DNA of 64,000 nt from Watersipora subatra (lineage: Eukaryota; Bryozoa; Gymnolaemata; Cheilostomatida; Watersiporidae): positions 50,207,196 to 50,271,195 of the forward strand of contig NC_088708.1 of NCBI RefSeq assembly GCF_963576615.1. The letters are read 5' to 3'. The notes beneath the pieces were generated by a model. It saw only the letters and a program-made list of their open reading frames with translations. It made no database searches and was not told the DNA's origin. Position numbers and translations under genes: made by a program. This document shows, in pieces, positions 12,201 to 21,592 of this stretch. How positions within the stretch are numbered: position 1 is the first letter of the stretch; each line of letters starts with the position of its first letter.

Positions 12201-14040
12201 TCTTATCAAGCCTGCTGCCAGCAACACAAGTTACAATAAACAGCTGTGCCTACTACAGCGAGTGTTAACTTTACTGGTCAGTTGTTTATGTATAAACACA
12301 TCAATATATTGTTTTACCTATTTGCAGACGTAAAATATTCTTTCTTCCGACTAAAGGCAATTCGGGAAAATGAACATAACAGTTGTATTCAGTTAATGCA
12401 TTAGGCCTATTAGTAACACCTTCATGAGGACTTGATGACATGCGCCTCTAATATTGATTATAACTTTCCATGTCACTAGCTATGAATGTTCAAGGAGTTT
12501 ATGATAAACCCGTCTTGCTTTTAATAACTGTAATATACAATTGCCTGCGATTCAATCAATACTTCAAAAAACACTGGTTCATTTCCATGAACTTTTTCAT
12601 ACTATATCAATTACGAAATGGCAGCAAATGTGTTGCGAGTCATTCAATACTTACGCTGTTCAGCCCTCTAATGATTGAAGCATACCGGAGAAACACCTAG
12701 CGAATTGTGGGGGTGTTGACATAGTAACTCGTACTGGCGCTGAATGTTAGCGTATTCGCCCGTATTAGAATACTTTTGCATGTCGCTTTTTTGATTGGCT
12801 AACTGATCAGCAGAGAGTATGTCTTAAAATGACACCCAAAACATACAAACAAATAGTTTTATTTAGGAAGTAAACTTTTTTGTACTAAAATAATATTTAA
12901 TGGTCTTGAAAACAAAAATTTGCTTAAAAATAAACCTGCTGAACACAAATATTATAACCGATATTAATTTAGATTACAAGTATATTAATTAAATTTCACT
13001 CCTACAAATGGTTAAGACATTTCCAATGCACATTGCAGCGCTTTTGTAGCCAACCTGATTCTAATACAAGCATTTTGCAATGACCTTTATGTTACCACTA
13101 GTGCCCCTCAGCCATTACAAATGAAAATTTTTTCAGAAAAGTTTGTCAACAAACTAATAACTAACATACAATGCCTTCAAGAGAACCCATACTTATACTC
13201 ATGCACGTGCAACTTTTCACCACTAACCTCAGAAAGGACTTTTAACATCTCTCCATCATCTTCCGCCTCTGACTCGGAGCTAATTTCCCCTTCAGATAGT
13301 CCGTCTGCTAACACAGGAAGAGTGTTGGGTGCTGGTTCTCCTGACATCGCTGTCAGCAAATCAAGTTCATCTGACTCATTGGATTTTCCTGTATCTTGAG
13401 CCGCCACACCATTACTGTTCTCCCACAAAGTAGTAGCGTTCAGGGGACTACTAGCAGTTAATGCTGGCTTACTTATATTCAAGGAGCTCACGTCCATGAG
13501 CTGACTGACTGGAATGACCATGGAAGAATCAGCGTGACCAGATAGGGCATCATTGGAAGACGTGACACCATTACACATTGATTCAGATGATAGCTGTGAA
13601 TAACTAGAGCTTTTGTGGACTGTCGGAATGTTTTCAGTAGATTGACCCTGTGGCGCATGCATCTCATTTCGAGCGAGATGTTCAGCTATATCACGTTTTC
13701 TTTTTTCTTCGAGTTTCTGATTAATGCTAACATATTCAGTTTTGGGTACGGATTTTGATGGGTTTTCCAACAAATTATCGGCAAACCTTTGAGTCAAATC
13801 ATGTATTACAGAATCTTCTGTCTTCTTGGCAGCATCAGACAAATCATTTATATTTTCATCACTCTTTTGAAGTTGAGACACAATTCTTTTAGCTACTCCT
13901 GGAGAAGCAACCCTTGGACTATGTTTACCAGACACTACGTCATCTGAAGCTTCCAAAGAGTCCTGCAGAGCTTTATCAGAAGATTTGGAATCACATTTTG
14001 TATCAAGCTTAGAATTAGTTTCAACAGCTTTCTCCATTTC
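81..14040 (-). CDS. Unrecognised Ser-rich/coiled-coil protein gene, six exons, 3' end missing
   Basis: Six exons on the minus strand (13228-14040, 11115-11356, 5684-5790, 3966-4046, 1201-1405, 81-274) all have AG acceptors and GT donors. Their phases join without a stop into at least 546 residues. Seen: residues about 40-100 are Ser/Lys-rich and polar. A charged helical stretch lies near 104-127 (KLEEKRKRDIAEH). An acidic tract lies near 247-264 (SEGEISSESEAEDDGEM). A strongly basic helix lies at 352-386 (EAKRKKRMELERR). The C-terminal half is Ser-rich and low in complexity. There is no signal peptide or membrane segment. I cannot name a family; an intracellular scaffold or centrosomal-type coiled-coil protein is only a guess. 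The ATG at 14037 directly follows a possible acceptor (ctgcag), so upstream coding exons may exist. The gene continues past position 1. Confidence 0.8.
275..1200. other. Intron E-F
   Basis: AT-rich intron. It holds a short TATATA/CATATA tract near 1095-1125 and no other feature I can support. The small open frame at 337-588 has no family resemblance. Confidence 0.5.
1201..1405 (-). CDS. Exon E of the unrecognised minus-strand gene
   Basis: Acceptor catgtag|ACTATTCG and donor CTCTAAG|gtaagt. The 205 nt are open and encode an acidic start (YSSDEDDILDSELSSWG), then a Ser/Ala-rich segment ending NTRRQALR. Confidence 0.8.
1857..2543. mobile_element. TA-flanked inverted-repeat element (MITE-like, 687 bp)
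   Basis: The ends are a perfect 21-bp inverted repeat (CAGTCAAACATGGATAACTC…, 1857-1877, against 2523-2543). Each end is flanked by TA (1855-1856 and 2544-2545), as in Tc1/mariner-type insertions. No transposase frame is present. The interior holds part of another repeat (about 2130-2370) that recurs at 33.7-34.2 kb and 52 kb. It lies in the intron between exons D and E. Confidence 0.85.
2553..2740. repeat. 16-bp tandem repeat
   Basis: About eleven copies of aactataaaagatacc / aactataaaatatatc in mixed order, starting right after the TA-flanked element. Confidence 0.85.
2741..3965. other. Rest of intron D-E, no feature seen
   Basis: Ordinary AT-rich intron sequence. I see no exon, RNA gene or element ends here. 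Confidence 0.5.
3966..4046 (-). CDS. Exon D of the unrecognised minus-strand gene, tandem acceptor
   Basis: 81 nt ending ACACAG|gtaagt. The acceptor is a TAGTAG tandem (attag|TAG|AGAAAATGG). Both AGs keep the reading frame, so the junction can read E-I-E-K-M or E-K-K-M. The translation contains EADGHRGPTAQTLDDGNIEA. Confidence 0.75.
4400..4932. repeat. 40-bp minisatellite, about 13 copies
   Basis: The unit contains gaactagggttaattcagag followed by tattgtccctaagaaacaga. Copies are nearly identical, with a few a/g and t/c variants. It lies in intron C-D of the minus-strand gene. Confidence 0.95.
5255..5640. repeat. 20-bp minisatellite, about 19 copies
   Basis: Unit aagctataacatacaacggt, with a recurrent aaaggt variant roughly every third copy that suggests a 60-bp higher-order unit. 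It lies just 3' of exon C. Confidence 0.95.
5684..5790 (-). CDS. Exon C of the unrecognised minus-strand gene (basic helix)
   Basis: Acceptor gttgcag|GGAG and donor TTGAAA|gtgagt. The 107 nt encode an uninterrupted Arg/Lys/Glu-rich helix (ESYAEALRQQEAKRKKRMEL and onward), typical of a coiled coil or a nuclear-localising segment. The phase fits exons B and D. The 20-bp minisatellite ends about 45 bp beyond its donor. Confidence 0.82.
6252..7177. mobile_element. Foldback element with arms of about 155 bp
   Basis: 6252-6412 and 7020-7177 are inverted copies. Both contain cttgcaacaaaatt, the stretch around caccatgtcttactctgt and the stretch around gcaaaatatgtggaa, or their complements. About 600 bp of unrelated sequence separates the arms, and no protein is encoded. 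A fragment of the same end (ttgcaagtcaaccttt) recurs at 21114-21129 by the large 15-22 kb element. It lies in intron B-C. Confidence 0.85.
7178..9364. other. Intron B-C, no feature seen
   Basis: AT-rich, with no exon supported on either strand and no clear element ends. Confidence 0.5.
9365..10688. mobile_element. Non-autonomous element, long member of the AAACCTCTAATTGAA family
   Basis: The left end starts ATAAAACCTCTAATTGAACG. The right end is the inverted match ending ATTCAATTAGAGGTTTA. Subterminal blocks related to gtggcggtcaaatagaggtg occur inside both ends (about 9418-9455 and 10631-10670). A 95-bp compact relative lies at 27281-27375. No coding sequence is visible inside. Confidence 0.72.
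11115..11356 (-). CDS. Exon B of the unrecognised minus-strand gene
   Basis: Acceptor ttcatag|AGG and donor ATAAG|gtaagtg. The 242 nt are open in phase 0 and end in phase 2. The translation begins RDDATEIITDENTDSFFAQH and includes KTPQEIAAVRATVLDIQQ, a likely helix. It has the least simple composition of the six exons and is the best query for identifying the family. Confidence 0.82.
11357..11800. other. Intron A-B, right of exon B, no feature seen
   Basis: AT-rich and featureless. Confidence 0.45.
11801..12090. repeat. Diverged tandem repeat of about 55-60 bp with TGATCA palindromes
   Basis: About five imperfect copies of a unit that includes catgtgatcatatgatcaca and gatacagaacacattaat. 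Each copy carries a palindrome such as tgatcatatgatca. It lies in intron A-B. Confidence 0.75.
12091..13227. other. Intron A-B, left of exon A, no feature seen
   Basis: No supported exon. The open frame at 12470-12700 has no recognisable content. Confidence 0.45.
13228..14040 (-). CDS. Exon A of the unrecognised minus-strand gene
   Basis: From the ATG at 14037-14035 an open frame runs 270 codons to a GAG|gttagt donor at 13227. The next residues in the open frame are intronic read-through, because the following exon resumes in the same phase (…LKVLSE then RDDATE). Just before the ATG, the minus strand reads ctgcag|GAA, a good acceptor. This may therefore be an internal exon starting at 14040 rather than the first coding exon. 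Confidence 0.8.
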
Positions 14041-15127
14041 CTGCAGGGCTCATGAATGTTGTTTTCAGTGGCACATTTGCTTGATCTTTTCCATTAGAAT
14101 GTTTCGAATAATTAAAACTAGAATAACGCAGAAATGACAAAAAACAAAGTGATATGCAATCACATGAAATTTCTATAGAAACAAGTTTAATGTGGAAACA
14201 ACGTATCTGCAACCCTACATGCAAGATTAGAAAAACTATAACTTTACTAACACAGGTCCTCCAGAAGTGAATGAATAAACTCGACCGAGTAACTATTTCA
14301 TAGTATATATCAAGATTCAAGTGGTGATGAAACCTATGACAACCCAATCATTTGACATCGAGTTAGTTTTAGGCCTAATTGTGTTAGCAGTCAGCGGTGA
14401 TTGCAAGAGAGAAGAAAGGCTGTAATCGAGAAAAATCTCTTTAAAACATGCAAACAGGCTATTCTGAATCGAAACCATTTGCTATCTCTAATTGAATGGT
14501 TTAACAAATCTAAAGATTATGAGAAGCGATATAGGCCTAATTATTTAACTGTGCAACAGAATATAGGCTACAACAGAATATCGTACTAAGAGCTTATCTG
14601 CAATTAACAATACTGTAAAGGAGCTCTAGCAAGTAAAAAACCGTAAAAGCTTAAAGAAGACGCCAATTACATAAAAAATTCACAATCGCAAAGTTGCAGC
14701 CCAATATACTTATGCTTATGTAAGCCATGCCAGCCCTCTTCTAATGTCGTTAATTATAATTTGCGCTGATGCTTTAAAAACCAAACCTCTCAAACACGAG
14801 TTACGTTACACAATAATATATAATAGTCTTGTATCACAACAACCAACACAGTAATAACTATAATGTCCTTAACACAACTTTGTTAAAAAATGAATGTCTA
14901 CGAAAGCTTCGCTAAGCATTGCATAAAAAACGATAATGTGATAGAATATTTTGCTAGAGCATTCATTATCTACTCGAATCTTAGAACGTGTAACAAAAAC
15001 ACATATTGCTTCCCTTACCAAATCCAGATCCTATGTAGAAACCCACCTCCAGAACGCAGTTTTCTTAGAGTTTCTCAGAGCGCCAAGCTCTTCTCAAAAT
15101 TCTCACGAGCTATAAAAGAACATACAT
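14041..15127. other. Region between the minus-strand gene and the large element
   Basis: It may hold the promoter or further 5' exons of the minus-strand gene. I cannot identify either. Short open frames here (14401-14589, 14890-15300) look random, and the second runs into the element end. Confidence 0.4.
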
Positions 15128-16418
15128 GTACTAAAAAACCCAGGAAAAATCTAGTTCCTATCCAAAAAGTCCTGCGATCGCGGTGCGCGATATACGGTAT
15201 ATACGGTAGAAGAATTTCCTATCCTAAAAGTCTCGCAACAACCCGCTTAATCTCTCTCACTCCAATCCTGCGTGTAATTGATATAGGAAGTAATAAGTAA
15301 CTGTAATTTATTCAGAATAGTGCACCATCCTCATTTTGCTACTAGCCCGAGGTGAGATAAGTAGTTAGTGAATGGAGCCTTGTTGTAAAATAATAAACCA
15401 GCACCAAGTCTGGCTTGCATACAGGCTAGACCATCCACAGAGGGAGAGCAAAAAGTTCAGCAACATTTGTTATTGAGCTTGGTGCTTTCCTTCTGTGATA
15501 GCTAGTTCATCTTGAGTGGTATTATTGTTTACTAGGTTTATTTATTTTAAGAATCATTATATGACGAAACGTTTACGTCAACATCCCAAACACCCACCCT
15601 CTTTTTCCTTGTTAATATTATCGCTTTTTGTGTGGCTGACTGATTGTAGTGGCAAACTTTTGATCGTGACTGTGTAGAGTTATTAGGACTAAAGGTTAAC
15701 ATAAATCTCAGTCAATCAATAATCAGTACAGGCCCAGGCAAAATTAAGTGCAATGTAACAGTAATTATACCTTGCACAACATTACCCACTTACTTTAAAC
15801 GACTGCAGCTGTACCTTTTTCACTTGTCAGCATCACTCTTTAGAACAAGATTACATTGGTCAGTAGATTTGCAATAGGGTTTGGTGTTTGTTAGTAGTAG
15901 TCTGAGCCAAATACTGGTATTATTTCCTAAACTACTGTTACAGTACCCGTTCTGTTTGTTTACAGCTTGAAGACGGTGGTTACTCCATTACCATGTACAC
16001 AGTAGGCTACATGCGCTCAGTACTTTAGATGGTCTTCAAGCACCCATAGAATAATATGAGCTGAGACACACGATGAAGTATGTGGTCGCAAAGCAAGACA
16101 AGAGCTTCACTGCTCCACTCAATGCCGGTACGCTCTTAACGTTCTGAAACTGGTTACTTACAGGCTTAAATGTGTATATATAAATATATTTATGTTATAT
16201 ATATTTATATATAAATATTGATAATAAATATAATTGAACATTATATATATTTATATATAAATATATATAATGTTCAATTAGGCCTGTCTGGGCTAGCAGG
16301 AAGTCTGGAGTGACAGATTTTATTGCATGTATAACAAGCTTTCAGTTTTTGTTTAGTGATATTACTAGGTTTTTTGGTTTAGTTACTAATAGGGTATGAA
16401 TCCTTGAAAGACTACGCA

Positions 16419-16684
16419 ATATATGAAGACCTCAATGGAAGAACGATCAATGTCACAATGCTCAAGCATGAGATATAGCCATTTTAAAGTTTAAAAACTA
16501 GGACATTGATCAGTTTTGCAAAGAGGTAGTTTATTTTAAGTAGGGATATCCCTAGACCTGGATCATTTTTGCTGAAAGTTTGTCAGAGACTAAACTTTGT
16601 GACCAGAACTATCTAATGGAAAATAAACCTAGTATTTTGAGAAAATGTGACATTGATCTTTCTTCCGTTGAGGTCTTCATATAT
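16419..16684. mobile_element. Small inverted-repeat element nested in the left arm
   Basis: The ends are 39-bp imperfect inverted repeats (start atatatgaagacctcaatgg at 16419, end ttgaggtcttcatatat by 16684). The equivalent spot in the right arm lacks the insert, so it arrived after the arms duplicated or was lost from one arm. Confidence 0.8.
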
Positions 16685-16782
16685 ATATGTATATATATGT
16701 ATATATATGTATATATATGTATATATATGTATATATATGTATATATATGTATATATATACGTATATACACGTATATATATAA
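16678..16782. repeat. TATATATG microsatellite
   Basis: About a dozen tatatatg/tatatacg units. They produce spurious Tyr/Ile-rich open frames on both strands. Confidence 0.95.
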
Positions 16783-16834
16783 ACTTTTCTTCTGTTTGGT
16801 GTGCTATAATTTTTTCTATTTCATTAATCTTTAG

Positions 16835-16968
16835 AAAGTCTTGCAAAGAAGTCCAGGCGTTTCGTCAGAAAGATTCCGAGTGCGATTGTTGGTTCGAAGA
16901 TAATACTATGCAAACATGGCTGAGATATCAACAGAAGGAAGAAGCAGCAATACAAAGACAAAGTGCAA
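16835..16968 (+). pseudogene. Left-arm copy of the element gene's first visible exon
   Basis: Acceptor ctttag|AAAGTC and donor GCAA|gtgagt. It translates through [28 protein letters not shown] and EEAAIQRQSA. It is the inverted duplicate of 20363-20469 and has 27 extra in-frame nucleotides coding the CDCW segment. A copy of the next exon follows at 17182-17260 (KEINSDHPSVRKWRNLVQDA). No ULP1 or PHD part follows on this strand, so it is a fragment carried in the arm. Confidence 0.72.
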
Positions 16969-17955
16969 GTGAGTGACAGCGATATCTTTGTGTATAGGGC
17001 TGACGTACTGCACTCATGGTAGATGTCAATAGCAATGCTACTTTCCTACATGTATCAGGCTCGTCTGCTTTTTTCTTACCCAAATTATATTTTGTGGTTT
17101 CAGCGTAATCTTTTATCTGCTTCACTCAGTAATTTCATGCTTAGTTGGGTCATATAAAATATCTATCTAACTGTGTTGTAGAAAGAGATTAATTCTGATC
17201 ATCCATCAGTGAGGAAATGGCGAAATCTGGTTCAGGATGCGATAAAGATGATTGCACTGACAGATTGACAATAAGTCAGAATTGTGCTCCTCAAAAGTTA
17301 CAGAGGAGTCATTGTGGCCCATAGCCAAACGATAGGTTTAGTGAGCACCTGGGACCCACGATATCATTATCAACAGCTAAATGTTTTTACTGTAGTGTCT
17401 ACAACTTAACATTGTCTCTTTTTGTTTGTGCACACGCACAATATGCAAAACCAGTCGCTTTGAAATAGAATATGCATGTTAGGCCAGTGTAACTGACGCA
17501 AGATCTGTGTTATATCCACATTATCTTTGATATCAAAAGAAATGCTTTATTCACTACCTCACTCATAAAAAGTTCAAAATACATTATAAATTTAAATATC
17601 AATAAATCTATAAACAAGTATTCAAATATCTCTCAACATGTACATACTAGAAACACATAAAAACATTCCACCCTGATGGCTTGTGGTGCTAATTGGCCGT
17701 GGTGCTAATTGGCCATAATGAAAACAGAAAAAAGCATCTTTCTCGACATATAAATGAGACGTTACAAAATATAAATGAAAACAGTGGCTGTTGACACAAG
17801 CACGTTTCATCATGAGCGTATACATGTTTGTAAAACTTAAAACTATTACTTAGACTGGAACAAGTTTATACATATCTATACATATGCCATAGCGTTAATC
17901 TTGCATCATGTATGTAAATAAGTAAAAGCCTAACCTAGAGGATCACACCTTCTAC

Positions 17956-18044
17956 CATTCGTTGCAACTGTCACATAGTACCATCCCTCCGCCAGGCGCA
18001 TCGAAATCGGTGTTGTCATGAGGTCTTCGACATGTGCAGAATAG
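17956..18044 (-). CDS. Element gene exon 7 (first half of a PHD finger)
   Basis: Acceptor ttttag|CTATTC; 89 nt. C-x-C…C-x2-C spacing is seen in FCTCRRPHDNTDF and MVLCDSCNEW. A donor (GAATG|gtagaa) splits the Trp codon, as expected for a PHD continuing in the next exon. Without splicing, TAG stops the frame immediately. I could not find the second half between here and the left arm. Confidence 0.68.
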
Positions 18045-20469
18045 CTAAAATGAACATAGGCTGGCTTGTTAACAGAAAGTATGGAAATCCTATCATAAAT
18101 GTTTCTTTCATCGTCATCGAAATATTTTTTCGGTTAATTGACCATTTACTATGAATAATAAAATGCCACCATCCAATGTGCTCCAACAAATGAAGAAGTT
18201 CTGGTATTTTCTCATTTCCCGCAAACTAAAACTGATAGCGGCAACTCAGACCAGATGTTAACTTTTCTTTAAACCAATGCATTGTGTATATAAAATTTTT
18301 GAAGAGCGAAAAGTTTGCAGAAAGTCTGTTTGAAACACCCCTTCCACTAAGTTTTAACGAGGAGAAAACCGTTTACTGGACGTTTTGCAGGATAATTGAA
18401 ACACCCCCAGGTGTGTTTTGTGAACCCCAAGGTGTGTTTTATGAATTTTGTTATCGACACCAAGAGGTTTGTTGACATGCAAAAGAATTGTGTGATTATT
18501 CGCGTGGTTGTATCAATGATTTCTTACCTTGTCACGGATGGTGTGGGCCCGGGTCCGTCTGACCTTAGATGGCAGTTGTAATCGAGGGAACTGTGTCCAT
18601 TCACCCTGCTGGAGGCATGTCACAACATGTGCCCTGAGTTTCTGCTGATCGAATGCAGTTTTGCAGAGATTAGTTCCAAATAAGGTTTCGACCAAGTACA
18701 TAACTGCAAAGAGGCCACAATCGGTGGAGCCATTTTGTGCTTGAACTGATTCAACTGCCAATGCCAACTCCTCTAAGCCTTCAAAGAGATCATCGTAAAG
18801 TAGTGAAACATTTGTCCCGCACAAACTGTAGTGGTAGAATTGGCTTCTATGCAACAAAAACAGTGGCTAACATATGACATTCAATTTAGTGAAAGTATAA
18901 AGTACATATATAAAGCCTGGCTATTTTCAGCACAAATTAATTCGATCGTTAGCAAATACAAAAGAAAAATTATCGATTATGTGACTTTTAAGCATTGTCA
19001 TAAAAATTCAATGCAAACACCCAATGAGAATCTCAGCTGTGGAATGAATACTACTGAAATTCAATACTAACATCATGGAAGAGAATGCAGAATGCATGTG
19101 ATTGGCAATGTCACGATCTATAGGCCAATATCTTCTATTCGATCTGTCAGGAAGGGCATCATTGAACATGGTTTTAAGATACTCCAGTATATGTGGCATC
19201 ATCTTAGGTAGAAAGTTAACTCCTTGGGACACCATAAGATGAATGTGACACTTGATTCCGTCATCGACATTTTGAAGCACACCTGCTTGCTAAAAAGACT
19301 ATATACAAGTGTGGGTGTCAGATAGAAAATAACTTGAGAAATGCGCAAATTTATTTATAACATATACAGACTGTGGGCACAATGTGTAATGGGGTACGTC
19401 TGTCTCTTTTCACCGATTCAATTGCATGGTGGAAAGGAGCAATCACACTTTGCTCAGCTTCTGTGATAACAATATACAGTTGCAGGGTATTCTATTTTTT
19501 ATGAAAGTCATACAAATATATCCAAAGACATTAATAGTAAAGATGATATTTTTAACATACTTTGCCAACTGGGTGATTTTGATGGCATTCCACTTTGAGT
19601 AGACTGAGTAAAAAGTACTCCTCTAGCCTCAATGGCCAGGCATCCTTCATGCTCCTCAGCATCTTAGTCTTCTGTGTTCTGACAGAAGTGTTTTCAGACA
19701 TCGGCTTCAACTTAGAAACAAATAATGGTTTTTGTTAGTATAAATGTTATCATTGATAACTGCATAAATGACACTGAACAGACCAAGGAGACAGAATAAG
19801 TGCTCAATATGACTAGCAAGTTTGGAAAAATTGGACGTTTATATAGTTGACGTAGGACAATACCTAGAATGTTGGTGTGACATCATGTAATTTATTTCAA
19901 TGTTGGCATCGCTATCTAGGGTAGTGAATAGTTTTAAAAAAGGTTTATACTGGCATTGGCGCGGTATTGACATTTGTTGACATAAATGTATTGACATAAA
20001 TGTTGGACAACTTTGAAACACCAACCTGAAAATCAGGATATCTGACTATTCTCTTTATTGTCAATCTGACAGGGCAATCCATTTTTACCGTGTCCTGAAC
20101 CAGATTTCGCTGTTTCCTCACTGATGGATGATCAGAATTAATCTCCTTCTACAACACAATTGGATAGATATTTTATATGACCCAACTAAGCATGAACTCA
20201 CTGAATGAAGCAAATACAAATATTACGCTGAAACAACAAATCATAATTTGGGTAGGAAAAAAGCAAATGAGTCTGATACATGTAGAAAAGTAGCATTGCT
20301 ATTGACATCTACCATGAGTGCAGTACGTCAGCCCTATACACAAAGATATCGCTGTCACTCACTTGCGCTTTGTCTTTGTATTGCTGCTTCTTCCTTCTGT
20401 TGATATGTCAGCCATGTTTGCATAGTATTATCTTCAAAACGAAACGCCTGGACTTCTTTGCAAGACTTT
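17956..20469 (-). CDS. Element gene: CARF-like DNA-binding, ULP1-type protease, PHD finger
   Basis: Exons on the minus strand are 20363-20469, 20026-20148, 19561-19710, 19372-19491, 19072-19289, 18528-18846 and 17956-18044. From the second exon on, all phases match and there is no internal stop. The CARF-like part shows W-x4-YQ in exon 1, CPVRLTIKRIVRYPDFQ in exon 2 and the signature SNRRYWPIDRDIANHMHSA in exon 5. The ULP1/C48-type part shows LLYDD, QNGSTDCGLFAV (oxyanion Gln and catalytic Cys) and the tail TCLQQGEWTQFP. The last exon is CTCRRPH…MVLCDSCNEW, the first half of a PHD finger. The N-terminal ULP1 half with the catalytic His was not found, and neither was the second PHD half. The exon 1-2 junction is out of phase as read. 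Domain calls rest on motif recognition only. Confidence 0.72.
18528..18846 (-). CDS. Element gene exon 6 (C-terminal half of a ULP1-type protease)
   Basis: Acceptor gcatag|AAGCCA and donor GACAAG|gtaaga; 319 nt enter in phase 2 and leave in phase 0. It contains LLYDDLFEGLEELALAVES, then QNGSTDCGLFAVMYLVETLF, then AHVVTCLQQGEWTQFP. The Asp, Gln and Cys expected of C48 peptidases are present. The His-Trp segment upstream is not, so this copy is probably inactive or misses an exon. Confidence 0.8.
19072..19289 (-). CDS. Element gene exon 5 (CARF-like NRRYWP signature)
   Basis: Acceptor tttttag|CAAGCA and donor ATGAT|gttagt. The translation contains HLMVSQGVNFLPKMM and DRSNRRYWPIDRDIANHMHS. The NRR(F/Y)(F/W)P-x3-DI-x-NH core is the most diagnostic part of CARF-like proteins. 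Confidence 0.75.
19372..19710 (-). CDS. Element gene exons 3 and 4
   Basis: Exon 3 (19561-19710, 50 codons, SENTSVRTQKTKMLRSMKDA onward) has donor GGCAAA|gtatgt. Exon 4 (19372-19491, 40 codons) has acceptor aaatag|AATACC and reads NTLQLYIVITEAEQSVIAPF onward, with donor CCCACA|gtctgt. Both are phase 0 at both ends. The intron between them is 19492-19560. Confidence 0.66.
20026..20148 (-). CDS. Element gene exon 2 (CARF-like zinc/DNA-binding segment)
   Basis: Acceptor gttgtag|AAGGAG and donor TTTCAG|gttggt, 41 codons in phase 0. The segment KMDCPVRLTIKRIVRYPDFQ follows the C-P-(A/V)-x-(I/L) pattern of CARF-type and related transposon DNA-binding domains. Confidence 0.7.
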
Positions 20470-21150
20470 CTGAAGATTAAGGAAATGGAAAAACTTATAG
20501 CACCCCAAACAGAAGCAAAGTTTATATATATATAAACTTATATGTGTAATATCACTAAACAAAAACAAAAGGCTGATCAATCATGCTTGTTATACATGCA
20601 ATAAAATCTATCACCCGAGACTCAATTCTAGCTCAGACAGGCCTGATTGAACGTTATATATATTTTTTTTTTATATATATTTAGATATATATACATATTT
20701 AAGCCTGTAAGTAACGAGTTTCAGAGCGTTAAGAGCGTACCGGCATTGAGTGGAGCAGTGAAGCTCTTGTCTTGCTTTATGACCACATATTTCACCGTGT
20801 GTCTCAGCTCATGTTCTTTTATATATGCTTGAAGACCATCTAAATTGCTGAATGCACATACCGTGTACATGGTAATGGAGTAGCCACTGGTCTTTTAGCT
20901 GTAAACAAACAGAATCAGTATTGTAACAGTAGTTTAGGAAATAATACCGATATTTGGCTCAGACTACTACTAACAAACATCAAAGCCTATTGCATATGTA
21001 CTGACCAATGCAATCTTGTTCTAAAGAGTGATGCTGACAAGTGAAAAAGGTACAGCTACAGTCGTTTAAAGTGGGTAATGTTGTGCAGGGTATCTGTTAC
21101 ATTGCATTTTGTTGCAAGTCAACCTTTAGCCTTTAGTCTTAATAAACCTG
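20026..21150. repeat. Right long inverted arm
   Basis: Inverted match to 15675-17285, containing the gene's first two exons (minus strand) and presumably its promoter. It lacks the nested 16419-16684 element. Confidence 0.88.
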
Positions 21151-21214
21151 TGCAGTAATAATAATAAAGTACTCAGCTCAGGATGGTGGCAAAATGCTTA
21201 TATAATTATATACT

Positions 21215-21592
21215 ACTTAACAATATACCACTCAGTCAACAATACACCACTCCGAGTCCACAATACATCACTCCGAGTCCACAATACACCACTCTATCAT
21301 CATATGTCAACGATACACCACTGAAAGTCGACAATACACCACTGAAAGTGAACAATACATCACTCAAAGTGAACAATACACCGCTCAAAGTTAACAATAC
21401 ATCACTCAAAATTAACAATACACTACACAAAGTTAACAATATACCACTCAAAGTTAACGATACACCACTCAAAGCCGACAATACACCACTGAAAGTTAGC
21501 AATACACCACTCAAGGTCAACAATACACCACTCTATGTCAACAATACACCACTCAACGTTAACAATATACCACTCTTAATTAACAATGAAAA
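21215..21592. repeat. 21-bp minisatellite, about 18 copies
   Basis: Unit close to aacaatacaccactcaaagtt. Because 21 is a multiple of three it creates an artificial repeat protein (VNNTPLK). It sits between the right arm and the right outer end of the large element. Confidence 0.93.

Larger units (their letters stand above)
15675..17285. repeat. Left long inverted arm
   Basis: It matches the reverse complement of 20026-21150. Shared markers include the block at 15783-15865 (ctgtacctttttcacttgtc), gagcttcactgctccactca near 16104 and acaagcattattgcatg-type sequence. It is longer than the right arm partly because an inverted-repeat insert (16419-16684) and a TATATG microsatellite sit inside it. 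Confidence 0.88.

Noticed and set aside
14890..15300. A 136-residue plus-strand frame
   Set aside because: It reads across the outer end of the large inverted-repeat element; the composition looks non-coding.
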